This document shows positions 35,007-44,262 of a stretch of 64,000 bases of DNA, piece after piece (within the stretch, counting starts at the first letter, position 1; each line of letters begins with the position of its first letter). A program made the position numbers and the translations under genes. Below the pieces are notes generated by a model, which was not told the DNA's origin, did not search any database, and saw only the letters and a program-made list of their open reading frames with translations. Origin of the DNA: Maribacter arenosus (GTDB taxonomy: Bacteria; Bacteroidota; Bacteroidia; Flavobacteriales; Flavobacteriaceae); NCBI RefSeq assembly GCF_014610845.1, contig NZ_JABTCG010000003.1:186001-250000 (forward strand), given 5' to 3'.

Positions 35007-36197
35007 ATGAAGATAGCTACTGGGTTGGAGGTGCTGATAAATGATTCAAGGCTTCAAAAAGAATTCAAGGGAAATGTGGCCTTACTTTGTCATAATGCTT
35101 CCATCGATGCCCATTTCAAGCATGCAGCATTAAGTTTTAAAACGATTTTTGGCCCTAGGTTTGTTAAGCTATTTGGTCCACAGCATGGATTTTCTACCGA
35201 CGCACAGGACAATATGATCGAAACAGCGCACGTTGAGCATCCTTTTTTTAAGATTCCGGTGTATTCCCTCTATTCTGAAACCCGTGTCCCAACTGATGAA
35301 ATGCTTGTGGGTATTGATCATATTTTCATAGACCTTCAAGATGTAGGATGTCGTATGTATACGTACATCTATACCTTGACCTTGTTACTGGAAAAGTGCA
35401 GCGAAAAGGATATCGAGGTTATCGTTCTGGATCGTCCAAATCCATTGAACGGGATTACTTTGGAAGGCAATATTCTGGACCCCAAATTCGCCTCCTTTAT
35501 CGGTCGCCATCCCATTCCGGTCCGCCATGGGATGACCATAGGCGAAATAGGATTGTTTCACCAAAAGTATTGGGCAGAAAAAAGGATTGAATATAGGGTG
35601 ATAAAAATGTTGGGTTGGGAGCGTGGTATGTTCTTTGAGGACACCCAATTGCCATGGCTATTGCCCTCTCCAAATTTGGCAAGGTCAGAAAGCGCCTTGA
35701 CCTTTCCAGCAACGGTTTTATTTGAAGGGACACACCTAAGCGAAGGAAGGGGAACGACACAATCCTTGGAAATTGTCGGTCATCCAAAAATTGAGCCCTA
35801 TTCTATGTTTGAGGGACATTTGAAACAAGCTTTAAAGAAAGCAAGGTTGCAAGGAGTAGCCTTAAGGCCTATGACTTTTATGCCCACATTTCAGAAACAG
35901 GCCGGAAAGGTTTGTGGGGGTTTTCAAATTCATGTAACCGATAAAAAAGTTTATCAACCATGGCGAGTAGGTCAATGGCTTTTAAGGGAATTGTATCATC
36001 TTATGGATAACGATTTTCATTGGTTAGACCCACCCTACGAATATGACTATATTAACCTACCTATAGACATCATTAACGGAACGGATCGATTGAGGCATTG
36101 GGTTGAAAACAATGAAAGTATTGAAATGCTCCGGTCTTTTGAGGATTTCAAAGAATATCGTCAAATGCTAGAAAGCATTAAGATTTATGAAGAATAA
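35007..36197 (+). CDS. namZ: DUF1343 protein, exo-beta-N-acetylmuramidase NamZ-like (GH171)
   Basis: Protein of 396 residues. KLFGPQHGFSTDAQDNM, IFIDLQDVGCRMYTYIYTL, VIVLDRPNPLNGITLEGN and the later LPWLLPSPNLARSESA and EGTHLSEGRGTTQS blocks are the DUF1343/GH171 signature. NamZ cuts terminal MurNAc from peptidoglycan fragments. Unlike secreted homologues this one lacks a signal peptide, which suggests action on imported muropeptides in the cytoplasm (inference). The dipeptide epimerase gene 2.3 kb upstream fits murein recycling. Family call is secure. Confidence 0.87.
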   Translation: MKIATGLEVLINDSRLQKEFKGNVALLCHNASIDAHFKHAALSFKTIFGPRFVKLFGPQHGFSTDAQDNMIETAHVEHPFFKIPVYSLYSETRVPTDEMLVGIDHIFIDLQDVGCRMYTYIYTLTLLLEKCSEKDIEVIVLDRPNPLNGITLEGNILDPKFASFIGRHPIPVRHGMTIGEIGLFHQKYWAEKRIEYRVIKMLGWERGMFFEDTQLPWLLPSPNLARSESALTFPATVLFEGTHLSEGRGTTQSLEIVGHPKIEPYSMFEGHLKQALKKARLQGVALRPMTFMPTFQKQAGKVCGGFQIHVTDKKVYQPWRVGQWLLRELYHLMDNDFHWLDPPYEYDYINLPIDIINGTDRLRHWVENNESIEMLRSFEDFKEYRQMLESIKIYEE

Positions 36198-36252
36198 GGT
36201 ATATGATTGTTCGTTTGGAAGGTGATCGGGTACTTGTTATTAAGGGGATAAA

Positions 36253-36276
36253 TAAAAAAGGCCGACAACGTTGGCC
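36253..36276 (-). terminator. Likely terminator of ftsE
   Basis: On the minus strand GGCC, a nine-base loop, GGCC and then a T-run, about 15 bp after the stop codon; the stem is short. Confidence 0.55.
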
Positions 36277-36290
36277 CTATGGCTTTTAGT

Positions 36291-36974
36291 TTATACCGCT
36301 TTTTGTACAACTTCGAATACCTTGCTTCCATCACATTTCAAGGTTTTGGACGGATACTTTAAAATCAAGGCATAATCATGTGTGGCCATTAGTATAGTCC
36401 TTCCGGATTTATTGATTTCCTGTAGCACTTTCATAACCTCTACACTGGTCTGTGGGTCCAGATTACCAGTAGGCTCATCGGCCAAAATGAGTTCAGGGTC
36501 ATTTAAAAGGGCTCTGGCTATAGCAATCCTTTGTTGCTCCCCACCTGAAAGTTCATGCGGAAATTTAAATCCTTTGGTTTTCATCCCTACCTTGTCCAGT
36601 ACCTCTTCAATTTGTTTACTCATTTTAGTCTGGTCCTTCCAACCCGTAGCCTTGAGCACAAATTGGAGGTTATTGTTGATACTGCGGTCGGGCAATAATT
36701 TAAAATCCTGAAAGACGATGCCCAGTTTACGTCGCAAATACGGTATGTCTTTTTCTTTAAGTGTTTTAAGGTCAAAGCCTACTATCTTGCCTTCACCATG
36801 CCGTAAGGGTAAATCTCCATATAGGGTTTTCATAAAGCTACTTTTACCACTGCCGGTCTTACCGATCAGGTAAACGAACTCCCCCTTTTTTATGTCTAAA
36901 CTTACTTCATTCAATACCATGTTTTCCTTTTGAAAAACACCGACATCCTTTAATTCTAAAATAGATTCTGACAT
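36291..36974 (-). CDS. ftsE: Cell-division ABC ATP-binding protein FtsE
   Basis: Protein of 227 residues from the Met at 36974 (SESILELKDVGVF). An upstream Met at 37019 would add 15 atypical residues and lies at the likely -7 box, so the later start is chosen. IGKTGSGKSSF is Walker A, HELSGGEQQRIAIARAL the signature, LILADEPTGNLD Walker B, MATHDYALI the switch. FtsE with FtsX couples division to peptidoglycan hydrolase activation at the inner membrane. ftsX is not next to it, which is usual in this group. Confidence 0.88.
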   Translation of the reverse strand: MSESILELKDVGVFQKENMVLNEVSLDIKKGEFVYLIGKTGSGKSSFMKTLYGDLPLRHGEGKIVGFDLKTLKEKDIPYLRRKLGIVFQDFKLLPDRSINNNLQFVLKATGWKDQTKMSKQIEEVLDKVGMKTKGFKFPHELSGGEQQRIAIARALLNDPELILADEPTGNLDPQTSVEVMKVLQEINKSGRTILMATHDYALILKYPSKTLKCDGSKVFEVVQKAV

Positions 36975-37016
36975 ATTCTTAATGTTGATATAAAAGTAAT
37001 AAGTTCTAAATGAATA

Positions 37017-37024
37017 CAAAGGTA
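37017..37024 (-). promoter_or_regulatory. -7 box of ftsE
   Basis: On the minus strand it reads TACCTTTG, a TAnnTTTG match 43 bp before the chosen start at 36974; this supports that start over 37019. Confidence 0.55.
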
Positions 37025-37210
37025 GCCCACTTAAATTATTTTACTTTGTTCTTGTTACATTTTTACGTAACGAATATACTTAGGAATAATATTTGCCGTT
37101 ATTGTTTTTAACTACGAAAGTAGCGCTTTCAGGTTATGTCCGTCTTGGCGGGATTTCTTGAAGGTAATTTTAAATACGAGTACGGAATTTTTATAAATAG
37201 TTAGAACACT

Positions 37211-40200
37211 ATGCTGAAAAGAATCACCGTTTTTATTCCCATTTTTGCGGGAATACTTTGGATTGGGACGGCCCAGGAAACCAAAATCTATACCCACGAT
37301 CAGAAAGACTACCAAGATGCCTTGGCATTGTTTAATAACGAACAATACCAAGCCGCACAGACTATTTTCGAAAAGGTCAAATTAACGACCAAAGATTATG
37401 AGACAGCCGCCAATAGTGCCTACTATGCGGCCAATGCCGCGGTGAGATTGAACCAATTGGGGGCTGATCGCCTTATGGAGGATTTTGTTGAAAAATATCC
37501 AACATCTACCAAACGTAACTCCGCCTATTCCGATGTGGCGGATTATTATTTCGAAACGGGAAAATATCCATACGCCTTGAAATGGTACAATAAGGTGGAT
37601 CAAAGTGCCATGTCAAGAAAAGAGATGGACAAGTTTAATTTCAATTATGGCTATTCGTTGTTTTCCTCCGGCAAGGGCAAAGAGGCCGAAAAATATTTAG
37701 GAAAGGTAGTCAATTCACCGGTCTATGGTTCCCAAGCCAAGTACTACTTAGGGTATATTGCCTACCAACAAGACGACTATGAAGGAGCCAACGAACGCTT
37801 TGACCAGATTACCGACCCGGAATTGTTGGATGAAAAACTATCGTATTATCAGGCCGACATGAATTTTAAACTTGGGAAGTTCGAAGAAGCCATCGCCTTG
37901 GCCAAAAAGCAATTGCCCAAATCCGATAGGAATGAGGTTTCCGAATTGAACAAGATCATTGGGGAGAGCTATTTCAATCTTGGTCAATATGCGAATGCCA
38001 TACCATATTTAGAGGCTTACAAGGGTAAAAACGGTAAATGGAGCAATACGGATTATTATCTATTAGGGTATTGCTTTTATAAACAAGGGGATTATGCCAA
38101 CGCCATTCAACAATTCAATAAGATTATTGGGGGTACGAATAGTGTCTCCCAAAATGCCTATTATCACTTGGCCGAATGCTATTTGAATTTGGGCAAGAAG
38201 CAGGAAGCCTTGAATGCCTTTCGCAATGCTTCGCAAATGGATTTCTCTCCTGAGATCCAAAAGGATGCCTATTTGAATTATGCCCGATTGAGCTATGAGA
38301 TAGGGAATGCGTATGAACCGGTTCCCCAGGTTATATCAAGTTACTTGGATAAATATCCCAATGATAGCAATGCACAGGAAATGCAAGGCTTATTGGTTGA
38401 TTCCTATATCACATCAAAGAATTTTGAGGGAGCCATGGCATTACTCGAAAAGAATCGCAGTTATGCCAGTAAAGCCACTTATCAAAAAGTAGCATTTTAC
38501 CGGGGTATAGAATTGTTTATCGATGGCGATTATTCCAGGGCCCATGAAAACTTAGCAAAGTCGCTGTCGAATGCCGAAGATGCACTTTTTAGGGCCCGGG
38601 CGAATTACTGGAACGCAGAGGCCTTATATATGTTGAACCGGTTCGAGGAGGCACTGGCCAATTTTACTGATTTTAAACGGAATTCAAGTGCAAGGGGCAC
38701 TAGTGAATTTAACGATGTGGATTATAATTTGGGGTATGCTTATTTTAAATTAAGGCAGTATGGCAATGCCATCAGTAGCTTTGATAGTTTCACTAAATCT
38801 GGAACCACAGATCAAGATAAACTGAATGATGCTTATTTGCGTTTGGGCGATAGCTACTTTGTAACCAGCAAATATTGGCCTGCCATTGAAACTTATAATA
38901 AAGCTCTGGCCTTATCTGGCCCTGAAAAAGATTATGCCGCCTTTCAAAAGGCCTTAAGCTACGGGTTCGTGGGTAAAAGTGATTCAAAGATCGAGGAGCT
39001 GGACAAATTCGTCTCCAGATATCCACAATCTACCTTAAAGGATGATGCCCTTTTTGAATTGGGTAATTCCTATATCACTGCAGGCCAGGAAAACAAGGGA
39101 TTGATAACCTATGATCGCCTTATCGAAGGATATAGGGGAAGTTCATTGGTGCCCCAAGCCATGATGCGACAAGGTTTGGTACATTACAATGCCAATAGAA
39201 ATGAAAAAGCGCTGGAGAAATTCAAGACCGTGGTCAGGGATTTTCCAAATACCCAGGAAGCCGTTCAAGCAGTGGCGACGGCTAAATTGGTATATGTTGA
39301 TTTAGGCCGTGTAAACGAATATGCCGAATGGGTCCGTGATTTGGACTTTGTTGAGGTCACTGACACTGAATTGGACAATGCCAGTTTTGAATCGGCCGAC
39401 AAGCAGAATCTCGAAGGTAATACCAACGCCGCCATCAAGGGCTATGAGAGTTACCTAAAACAATTCCCCAATGGGATGCATGCTGCTAAGTCCAATTTTC
39501 ATTTGGCACAGTTATACTTTGCCAAAAACCAAAAAGATAAGGCTTTGCCCTATTTTAAGTATGTGGCCGATCTTGGAGCGAGCGAATTTGCAGAACAAGC
39601 TTTGACAAGGGTTTGTGAGATTTATATCGGAAATAACGATTACGGTACGGCATTACCGTATTTGGAACGCTTGGAGAAACAGGGTGATATACAACAGAAC
39701 AGGACTTTTGCCCAATCCAATTTGATGAAAGGGTTTTATGAACAGCGGAATTACGGGCAAACCATAGCCTATGCGGAAAAAGTACTGGCAACACCCACCA
39801 TTGACAATCGAATAAAAAGTGATGCCCAAATAATGATTGCCCGTTCGGCCATACAGACCAATAATATGGATAGGGCAGAAGCAGCTTATGCAGAGGTCTT
39901 GAAAATCGCTACCGGTGAAACCGCCGCAGAAGCGCTTTATTACGACGCGTATTTTAAGAACCAGGCGGGGCAAAATGAGGCATCGAATACCTCGGTACAA
40001 AAATTGGCCAAGGACTATTCAAGTTATAAGGAATGGGGCGGAAAAGGATTGATACTAATGGCCAAGAACTTTTATGCCTTGAACGATTCGTATCAAGCGA
40101 CCTATATCCTCGAAAGTGTCAGTACCAATTTTAGCCAATACCCGGAGATTGTAGCCGAGGCAAAAGGCGAATTGGCCATCATTAGGGCCAAGGAGGCCCA

Positions 40201-40234
40201 ACGTAATTCATCTGTTAATCCTGACGGAAATTAA
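37211..40234 (+). CDS. Large exported TPR-repeat protein
   Basis: Protein of 1007 residues with signal peptide MLKRITVFIPIFAGILWIGTAQ. The rest is a chain of tetratricopeptide repeats (for example DALALFNNEQYQAAQTIFEK, KYYLGYIAYQQDDYEGANER and DDALFELGNSYITAGQENKG), more than fifteen in all, giving a long superhelix for protein binding. Some parts resemble YbgF/CpoB-type outer-membrane-assembly TPR proteins. It is 21 bp before a barrel-protein gene and surely co-transcribed with it, so the two probably work together in the cell envelope. Confidence 0.85.
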   Translation: MLKRITVFIPIFAGILWIGTAQETKIYTHDQKDYQDALALFNNEQYQAAQTIFEKVKLTTKDYETAANSAYYAANAAVRLNQLGADRLMEDFVEKYPTSTKRNSAYSDVADYYFETGKYPYALKWYNKVDQSAMSRKEMDKFNFNYGYSLFSSGKGKEAEKYLGKVVNSPVYGSQAKYYLGYIAYQQDDYEGANERFDQITDPELLDEKLSYYQADMNFKLGKFEEAIALAKKQLPKSDRNEVSELNKIIGESYFNLGQYANAIPYLEAYKGKNGKWSNTDYYLLGYCFYKQGDYANAIQQFNKIIGGTNSVSQNAYYHLAECYLNLGKKQEALNAFRNASQMDFSPEIQKDAYLNYARLSYEIGNAYEPVPQVISSYLDKYPNDSNAQEMQGLLVDSYITSKNFEGAMALLEKNRSYASKATYQKVAFYRGIELFIDGDYSRAHENLAKSLSNAEDALFRARANYWNAEALYMLNRFEEALANFTDFKRNSSARGTSEFNDVDYNLGYAYFKLRQYGNAISSFDSFTKSGTTDQDKLNDAYLRLGDSYFVTSKYWPAIETYNKALALSGPEKDYAAFQKALSYGFVGKSDSKIEELDKFVSRYPQSTLKDDALFELGNSYITAGQENKGLITYDRLIEGYRGSSLVPQAMMRQGLVHYNANRNEKALEKFKTVVRDFPNTQEAVQAVATAKLVYVDLGRVNEYAEWVRDLDFVEVTDTELDNASFESADKQNLEGNTNAAIKGYESYLKQFPNGMHAAKSNFHLAQLYFAKNQKDKALPYFKYVADLGASEFAEQALTRVCEIYIGNNDYGTALPYLERLEKQGDIQQNRTFAQSNLMKGFYEQRNYGQTIAYAEKVLATPTIDNRIKSDAQIMIARSAIQTNNMDRAEAAYAEVLKIATGETAAEALYYDAYFKNQAGQNEASNTSVQKLAKDYSSYKEWGGKGLILMAKNFYALNDSYQATYILESVSTNFSQYPEIVAEAKGELAIIRAKEAQRNSSVNPDGN

Positions 40235-40255
40235 TATTCCGATAAAGAACACATT

Positions 40256-42004
40256 ATGTCGAAGCATGTATACCTTCTATTTGTCATTTTTGGACTTTCA
40301 CAGCTAGTTGTGGCCCAGGATGAGAAAGATAATATCGGAACCGAAACGGTAACCGTGACCAAAGCCTATTCGCCAACGATTTCGGATGCCTTTAAGATCA
40401 AGTCGATGCCAAACTTGAATGATTCTATCGTTCTTCAAAAAAAGAAAATCGAATACAATATCTTCTCGGTTCCTGTAGCTTCTACCTTTTCACCGGCCAA
40501 GGGTAAGGCATCAACCGTTAAAAAATTACCTCCCCCTGAATTGTACAACTCTTATGCTTCAGGAGGTTTAGGAAATCCGGGAAATGCAATGGCCAAGTTT
40601 TATACAAGTAGGGCGATCAATAGGGATGAGCGGTTGGATTTAGGTTTGAACCATAACTCTTCAAGAGCGGATATTGATGGGGTTGATTTAGAAAGCAAAT
40701 ATGCGAATACCACGGTAGATGCCTCCTATTCCAAAAGGGATAGTGACATGAATTGGGGAGCCGATATTGGGTTGCAACATCAACTGTACAATTGGTATGG
40801 CCTTCCTGAAGGAGCTTATGATCTGGCAACGATAAACACTATAGATGAGCGGCAGAATTATTTTATGGGCGAAATAGGGGCCCATATAAATGTTGAGGAT
40901 GCCTATTTTAAGAATGCCAATATTACCTATAGACGATTTTGGGACGCTGTCGAATCGGGAGAAAATAGGGCAATATTCAAAACAGGATTCGAATTTCCCT
41001 TGGAAGAGGAATTTTTTGGGATCAATATCCACTTGGATTATGTAGGGGGCAGTTTTGCCAATGCCGACGTGAACAGTCCCACCAATGATGAGGGGATCGA
41101 CTATAGCAATTTCCAGGTAGGGATCAACCCCACACTGCGCATGCTTAGGGATGACCTTACACTGGATTTGGGTGTGAACATTGTGTATGGGATGGATATG
41201 GAAAACAGTGAGAATAATTTTTACGTCTATCCTGCGGTGGCTGCATCCTATCGATTGTTGGATGAAACGGTCATCGCCTACGCTGGGGTGCAAGGGGAAT
41301 TAAGGCAAAATTCGTTCTATGGATTTGTAGAAGAGAACCCGTATGTTTCCCCGACTTTGAATATTCAGCCTACAGATTCCCAATATGATGCCTATATAGG
41401 CCTAAAAGGACAATTGTTGCCCAACTTAAGTTATAATATCAAAGGGTCGTATACTGCGGAGAATAGAAGGCCATTGTTCAATCTTAACCCTCAAAATGAT
41501 TTCAGGAACGATGAGAAAGGGTATTATTACGGGAACTCTTTCGAGGTGTTCTATGATGATATAAAAACATTGGGATTGTTTGGCGAATTGAACGTCGATA
41601 TCAATCGCAATTTTACCTTGGGTGTGAATGCTGAGGTCTATGATTATGATACAGAGACCAATAACCCTGCTTGGAACCTGCCCAACCTGAAGGGATCCCT
41701 ATTCATGGATTACCAGATCGACGAACAATGGTATATGGGTGTTAACCTCTTCTATATAGGTGAACGAGAGGATTTTTCGACTTCGGTAATACAGGATCCA
41801 ACCCCTGGGGTTACCGATGCAACCTTGATTACTTTGGATAGTTATTTTGACGCCAATGCCCATGTAGGGTACCGGGTAAACGATCAATTGTCCATTTTCT
41901 TAAAAGGTGCGAATTTATCCAATAATAACTATCAAAAATGGGCCAACTTTCCCGTTCAGGGCATTCAGTTGCTGGGAGGAGCCACCTATAAGTTCGATTT
42001 TTAA
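40256..42004 (+). CDS. Outer-membrane beta-barrel protein (TonB-dependent-receptor-like, no plug)
   Basis: Protein of 582 residues with signal peptide ending VVAQ. NIGTETVTVTKAYSPTISD after it is a short N-terminal motif. The rest alternates polar and aromatic residues as in membrane beta-strands and ends TYKFDF, with the C-terminal Phe used by the BAM machine. The carboxypeptidase-like and plug domains of true TonB receptors are missing. It is paired with the TPR protein just upstream. The transported substance, if any, is unknown. Confidence 0.8.
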   Translation: MSKHVYLLFVIFGLSQLVVAQDEKDNIGTETVTVTKAYSPTISDAFKIKSMPNLNDSIVLQKKKIEYNIFSVPVASTFSPAKGKASTVKKLPPPELYNSYASGGLGNPGNAMAKFYTSRAINRDERLDLGLNHNSSRADIDGVDLESKYANTTVDASYSKRDSDMNWGADIGLQHQLYNWYGLPEGAYDLATINTIDERQNYFMGEIGAHINVEDAYFKNANITYRRFWDAVESGENRAIFKTGFEFPLEEEFFGINIHLDYVGGSFANADVNSPTNDEGIDYSNFQVGINPTLRMLRDDLTLDLGVNIVYGMDMENSENNFYVYPAVAASYRLLDETVIAYAGVQGELRQNSFYGFVEENPYVSPTLNIQPTDSQYDAYIGLKGQLLPNLSYNIKGSYTAENRRPLFNLNPQNDFRNDEKGYYYGNSFEVFYDDIKTLGLFGELNVDINRNFTLGVNAEVYDYDTETNNPAWNLPNLKGSLFMDYQIDEQWYMGVNLFYIGEREDFSTSVIQDPTPGVTDATLITLDSYFDANAHVGYRVNDQLSIFLKGANLSNNNYQKWANFPVQGIQLLGGATYKFDF

Positions 42005-42173
42005 GGATGAAGGGTTCAGGATTTTAGGGCATGACTATACAGGATAATCACCATTATTTCAGAAACGCCAATGTAGATTCTGAAAACAAAATGGTTAAAT
42101 TGGCAATGGCAGATGGACTTATAATACTGCGGAAATTACTACATTAGAGTAATCCTAAGCATCTTGTATTATC

Positions 42174-43307
42174 TTGAATACCCCGCAAAAACATATCATT
42201 TTAATGGCGTGTCTATTAGGCGTCACCACCGTTATGTCCCAAAATCTCATTCAGAATCCGAGCTTTGAGGTCTTTGTCGACTGCCCCAAAAAATTAGGGA
42301 ATTTTAATGATGATGTAGAAAGTTGGTCATCACCTACCCGGGGTTCAACAGATTATTTCAATGGGTGTAGCACCGCAATGGGAACCCCTGAAAATTTTAA
42401 TGGGTCACAACCTGCGGATTTTGGGGTGGGCTATGCCGGTCTATATCTATATGCCCCAAATGACTATCGCGAATATATCCAGGCAGAATTATCCCAACCC
42501 TTGGAAAAAGGGAAAAAGTATAGGATTTCATTTTATGTGAGCCTTGCGGAACGTTCGGATTTTGCGATAAAGGAATTTGGACTTCTTTTTTCAAATAACA
42601 AATTGGATGTCTCCATTCGGAAGGAGCTTTCAAAAATGCATTTGTATAAAGACACCGAAAATGAATACCATTATATGGAAATAGGGTATTCTAATTTTTT
42701 TGATGACACTAAGGATTGGATTTTGGTCGATTCACAATTCGAGGCCAAGGGTACTGAACGGTTTCTTATTTTCGGCAATTTTAAAAACAATAGAAGTACC
42801 AGATTGTTCAAGACCAAACGAAATGCCAAACAAGGGGCGTACTACTATATCGATATGGTATTATTGGAATCGGCAGAACCAACTGATTTTGTTCAAAAAC
42901 CAAAGATCGATGCCAATACGTTGGCCGAAGGGAAAATAGTATTGGATAAAAACCATGTTTTTAAGAATGTATTTTTCGATTTTGATCGATTCGATATTTT
43001 AGAAGATGCTAAGGAAGAAATACAGCATGTTTATTCAGTATTAAAGCGTGATTCCACCCTCACCATAGAAATTGAAGGCCATACCGATTCCGTAGGGTCC
43101 GACGACTATAATCTAACCTTATCAAAATCAAGGGCCAAGGCCGTTGCTGATTATCTGGGCGTATTGGGTCTACCGAAAGAACGGATTTTTTGGCAGGGCC
43201 ATGGAGGTTCCCAACCTATCACAAGTAATGCCTCCGAAGACGGCAGAAAGCAGAATAGACGGGTAGAGTTCGTGATTTCAAAAACCATTTTCAAATCCAA
43301 CAAGTAG
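42174..43307 (+). CDS. OmpA-family peptidoglycan-binding outer-membrane protein
   Basis: Protein of 377 residues starting at TTG; the alternative ATG at 42204 would leave a shorter signal without the charged head (residues NTPQKH), so TTG is preferred. The signal MNTPQKHIILMACLLGVTTVMSQ precedes LIQNPSFEVFVDCPKKLGNF, an Asn-rich beta-sandwich (PEP-CTERM/gliding-associated type). Residues about 255-377 are the OmpA domain: VFFDFDRFDILEDAKEEI, IEIEGHTDSVGSDDYNLTLSKSRAKAV and RRVEFVI. It ties the outer membrane to murein. Confidence 0.85.
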   Translation: MNTPQKHIILMACLLGVTTVMSQNLIQNPSFEVFVDCPKKLGNFNDDVESWSSPTRGSTDYFNGCSTAMGTPENFNGSQPADFGVGYAGLYLYAPNDYREYIQAELSQPLEKGKKYRISFYVSLAERSDFAIKEFGLLFSNNKLDVSIRKELSKMHLYKDTENEYHYMEIGYSNFFDDTKDWILVDSQFEAKGTERFLIFGNFKNNRSTRLFKTKRNAKQGAYYYIDMVLLESAEPTDFVQKPKIDANTLAEGKIVLDKNHVFKNVFFDFDRFDILEDAKEEIQHVYSVLKRDSTLTIEIEGHTDSVGSDDYNLTLSKSRAKAVADYLGVLGLPKERIFWQGHGGSQPITSNASEDGRKQNRRVEFVISKTIFKSNK

Positions 43308-43325
43308 GCAATACGATCACAGGTG

Positions 43326-44117
43326 CTAATAATCCGAATAATCCGTAGGATATAAGAAAATTTTATCTATATGGGAAACATTGTTCTGGTATTTGGGCAT
43401 GGTTGAGAGTTCTTTCCATTTGGGTGCATCCCCAAATTTCTTCCAATGCGCATCCCTACTTTCCTGGTCGGTAAACGTGGTCATGTACATTAAATTGGGC
43501 ATTTTGTCCCCAGAAATAACTTCACCATAAAAAACAGCATTGAACCCCAAATCATCAAAAAGAGCGACTTCGCCCCCGGCATTGAACATATCCACTTTGT
43601 TTTTGAATATGGCTTCGGTAGGAGATTCATAACTCCTTAATTCGTAGATTCGCTTTTCTCTCGGACCTTGTACTTTCGTAGGCCTCATATTTGGCATATC
43701 CTCAAAAGCCGTCATTAGTACTGTATTCACACGTTTATAAGGGGGGTGGTCATAAGAAGCTTGAATATAGTCTTTCCCAGCTTGCTTATATATTTTATCA
43801 TCGGCCAATCTACTTTCAACACTTTGGAGTATATCGAAAGAAGAAAACGGGATTAAAACATAAATTTTGTCGGATAACGTATAAGGATGGGGATGAATTT
43901 TGAAAACACCAACATTTTGTATGCCCATTCTTTTCAATGCTGGTAAATACGCATCCCTTAAGTAGGTATCAAGAAGATTCTCCTGACTTTCATTTTCCAA
44001 GGTGTACGTTTTTAGTTGATAAAACTCCCTTTGTTGTTTTTGGGCTTGTATGGTGGTAAAAGTTCCTAATAATAACAGAGTAATGGACAGTATCTTGAAA
44101 ATGGAATGTTTTTTCAT
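43326..44117 (-). CDS. NIPSNAP-family exported protein
   Basis: Protein of 263 residues from the Met at 44117 (KKHSIFKILSITLLLLGTFTTIQAQ, a clean signal peptide); the Met at 44144 adds nine less likely residues. The two NIPSNAP repeats are visible: REFYQLKTYTLENESQENLLDTY with YLPALKRMGIQNVGVF, and RIYELRSYESPTEAIFKNKVDMF with LYMTTFTDQESRDAHWKKF. The fold is a ferredoxin-like dimeric barrel. Function in bacteria is not known; many flavobacteria carry exported members. Confidence 0.87.
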   Translation of the reverse strand: MKKHSIFKILSITLLLLGTFTTIQAQKQQREFYQLKTYTLENESQENLLDTYLRDAYLPALKRMGIQNVGVFKIHPHPYTLSDKIYVLIPFSSFDILQSVESRLADDKIYKQAGKDYIQASYDHPPYKRVNTVLMTAFEDMPNMRPTKVQGPREKRIYELRSYESPTEAIFKNKVDMFNAGGEVALFDDLGFNAVFYGEVISGDKMPNLMYMTTFTDQESRDAHWKKFGDAPKWKELSTMPKYQNNVSHIDKIFLYPTDYSDY

Positions 44118-44262
44118 TTTTAGGGTAGAATGTTGCTCCTTCAAAATTACTCAAGTTTAACAATATTTCCTATTTTGCACCAAAGGACATACTATATTTT
44201 TCCTGATAAAGTTGCAATACCCCTACGTGTAAATATGTACTTTAGCTTTTTTCGTAAAATGT

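Noticed and set aside
40688-41293. 201-codon minus-strand frame inside the barrel-protein gene
   Set aside because: Antisense shadow of a gene with a clear signal peptide and barrel pattern.
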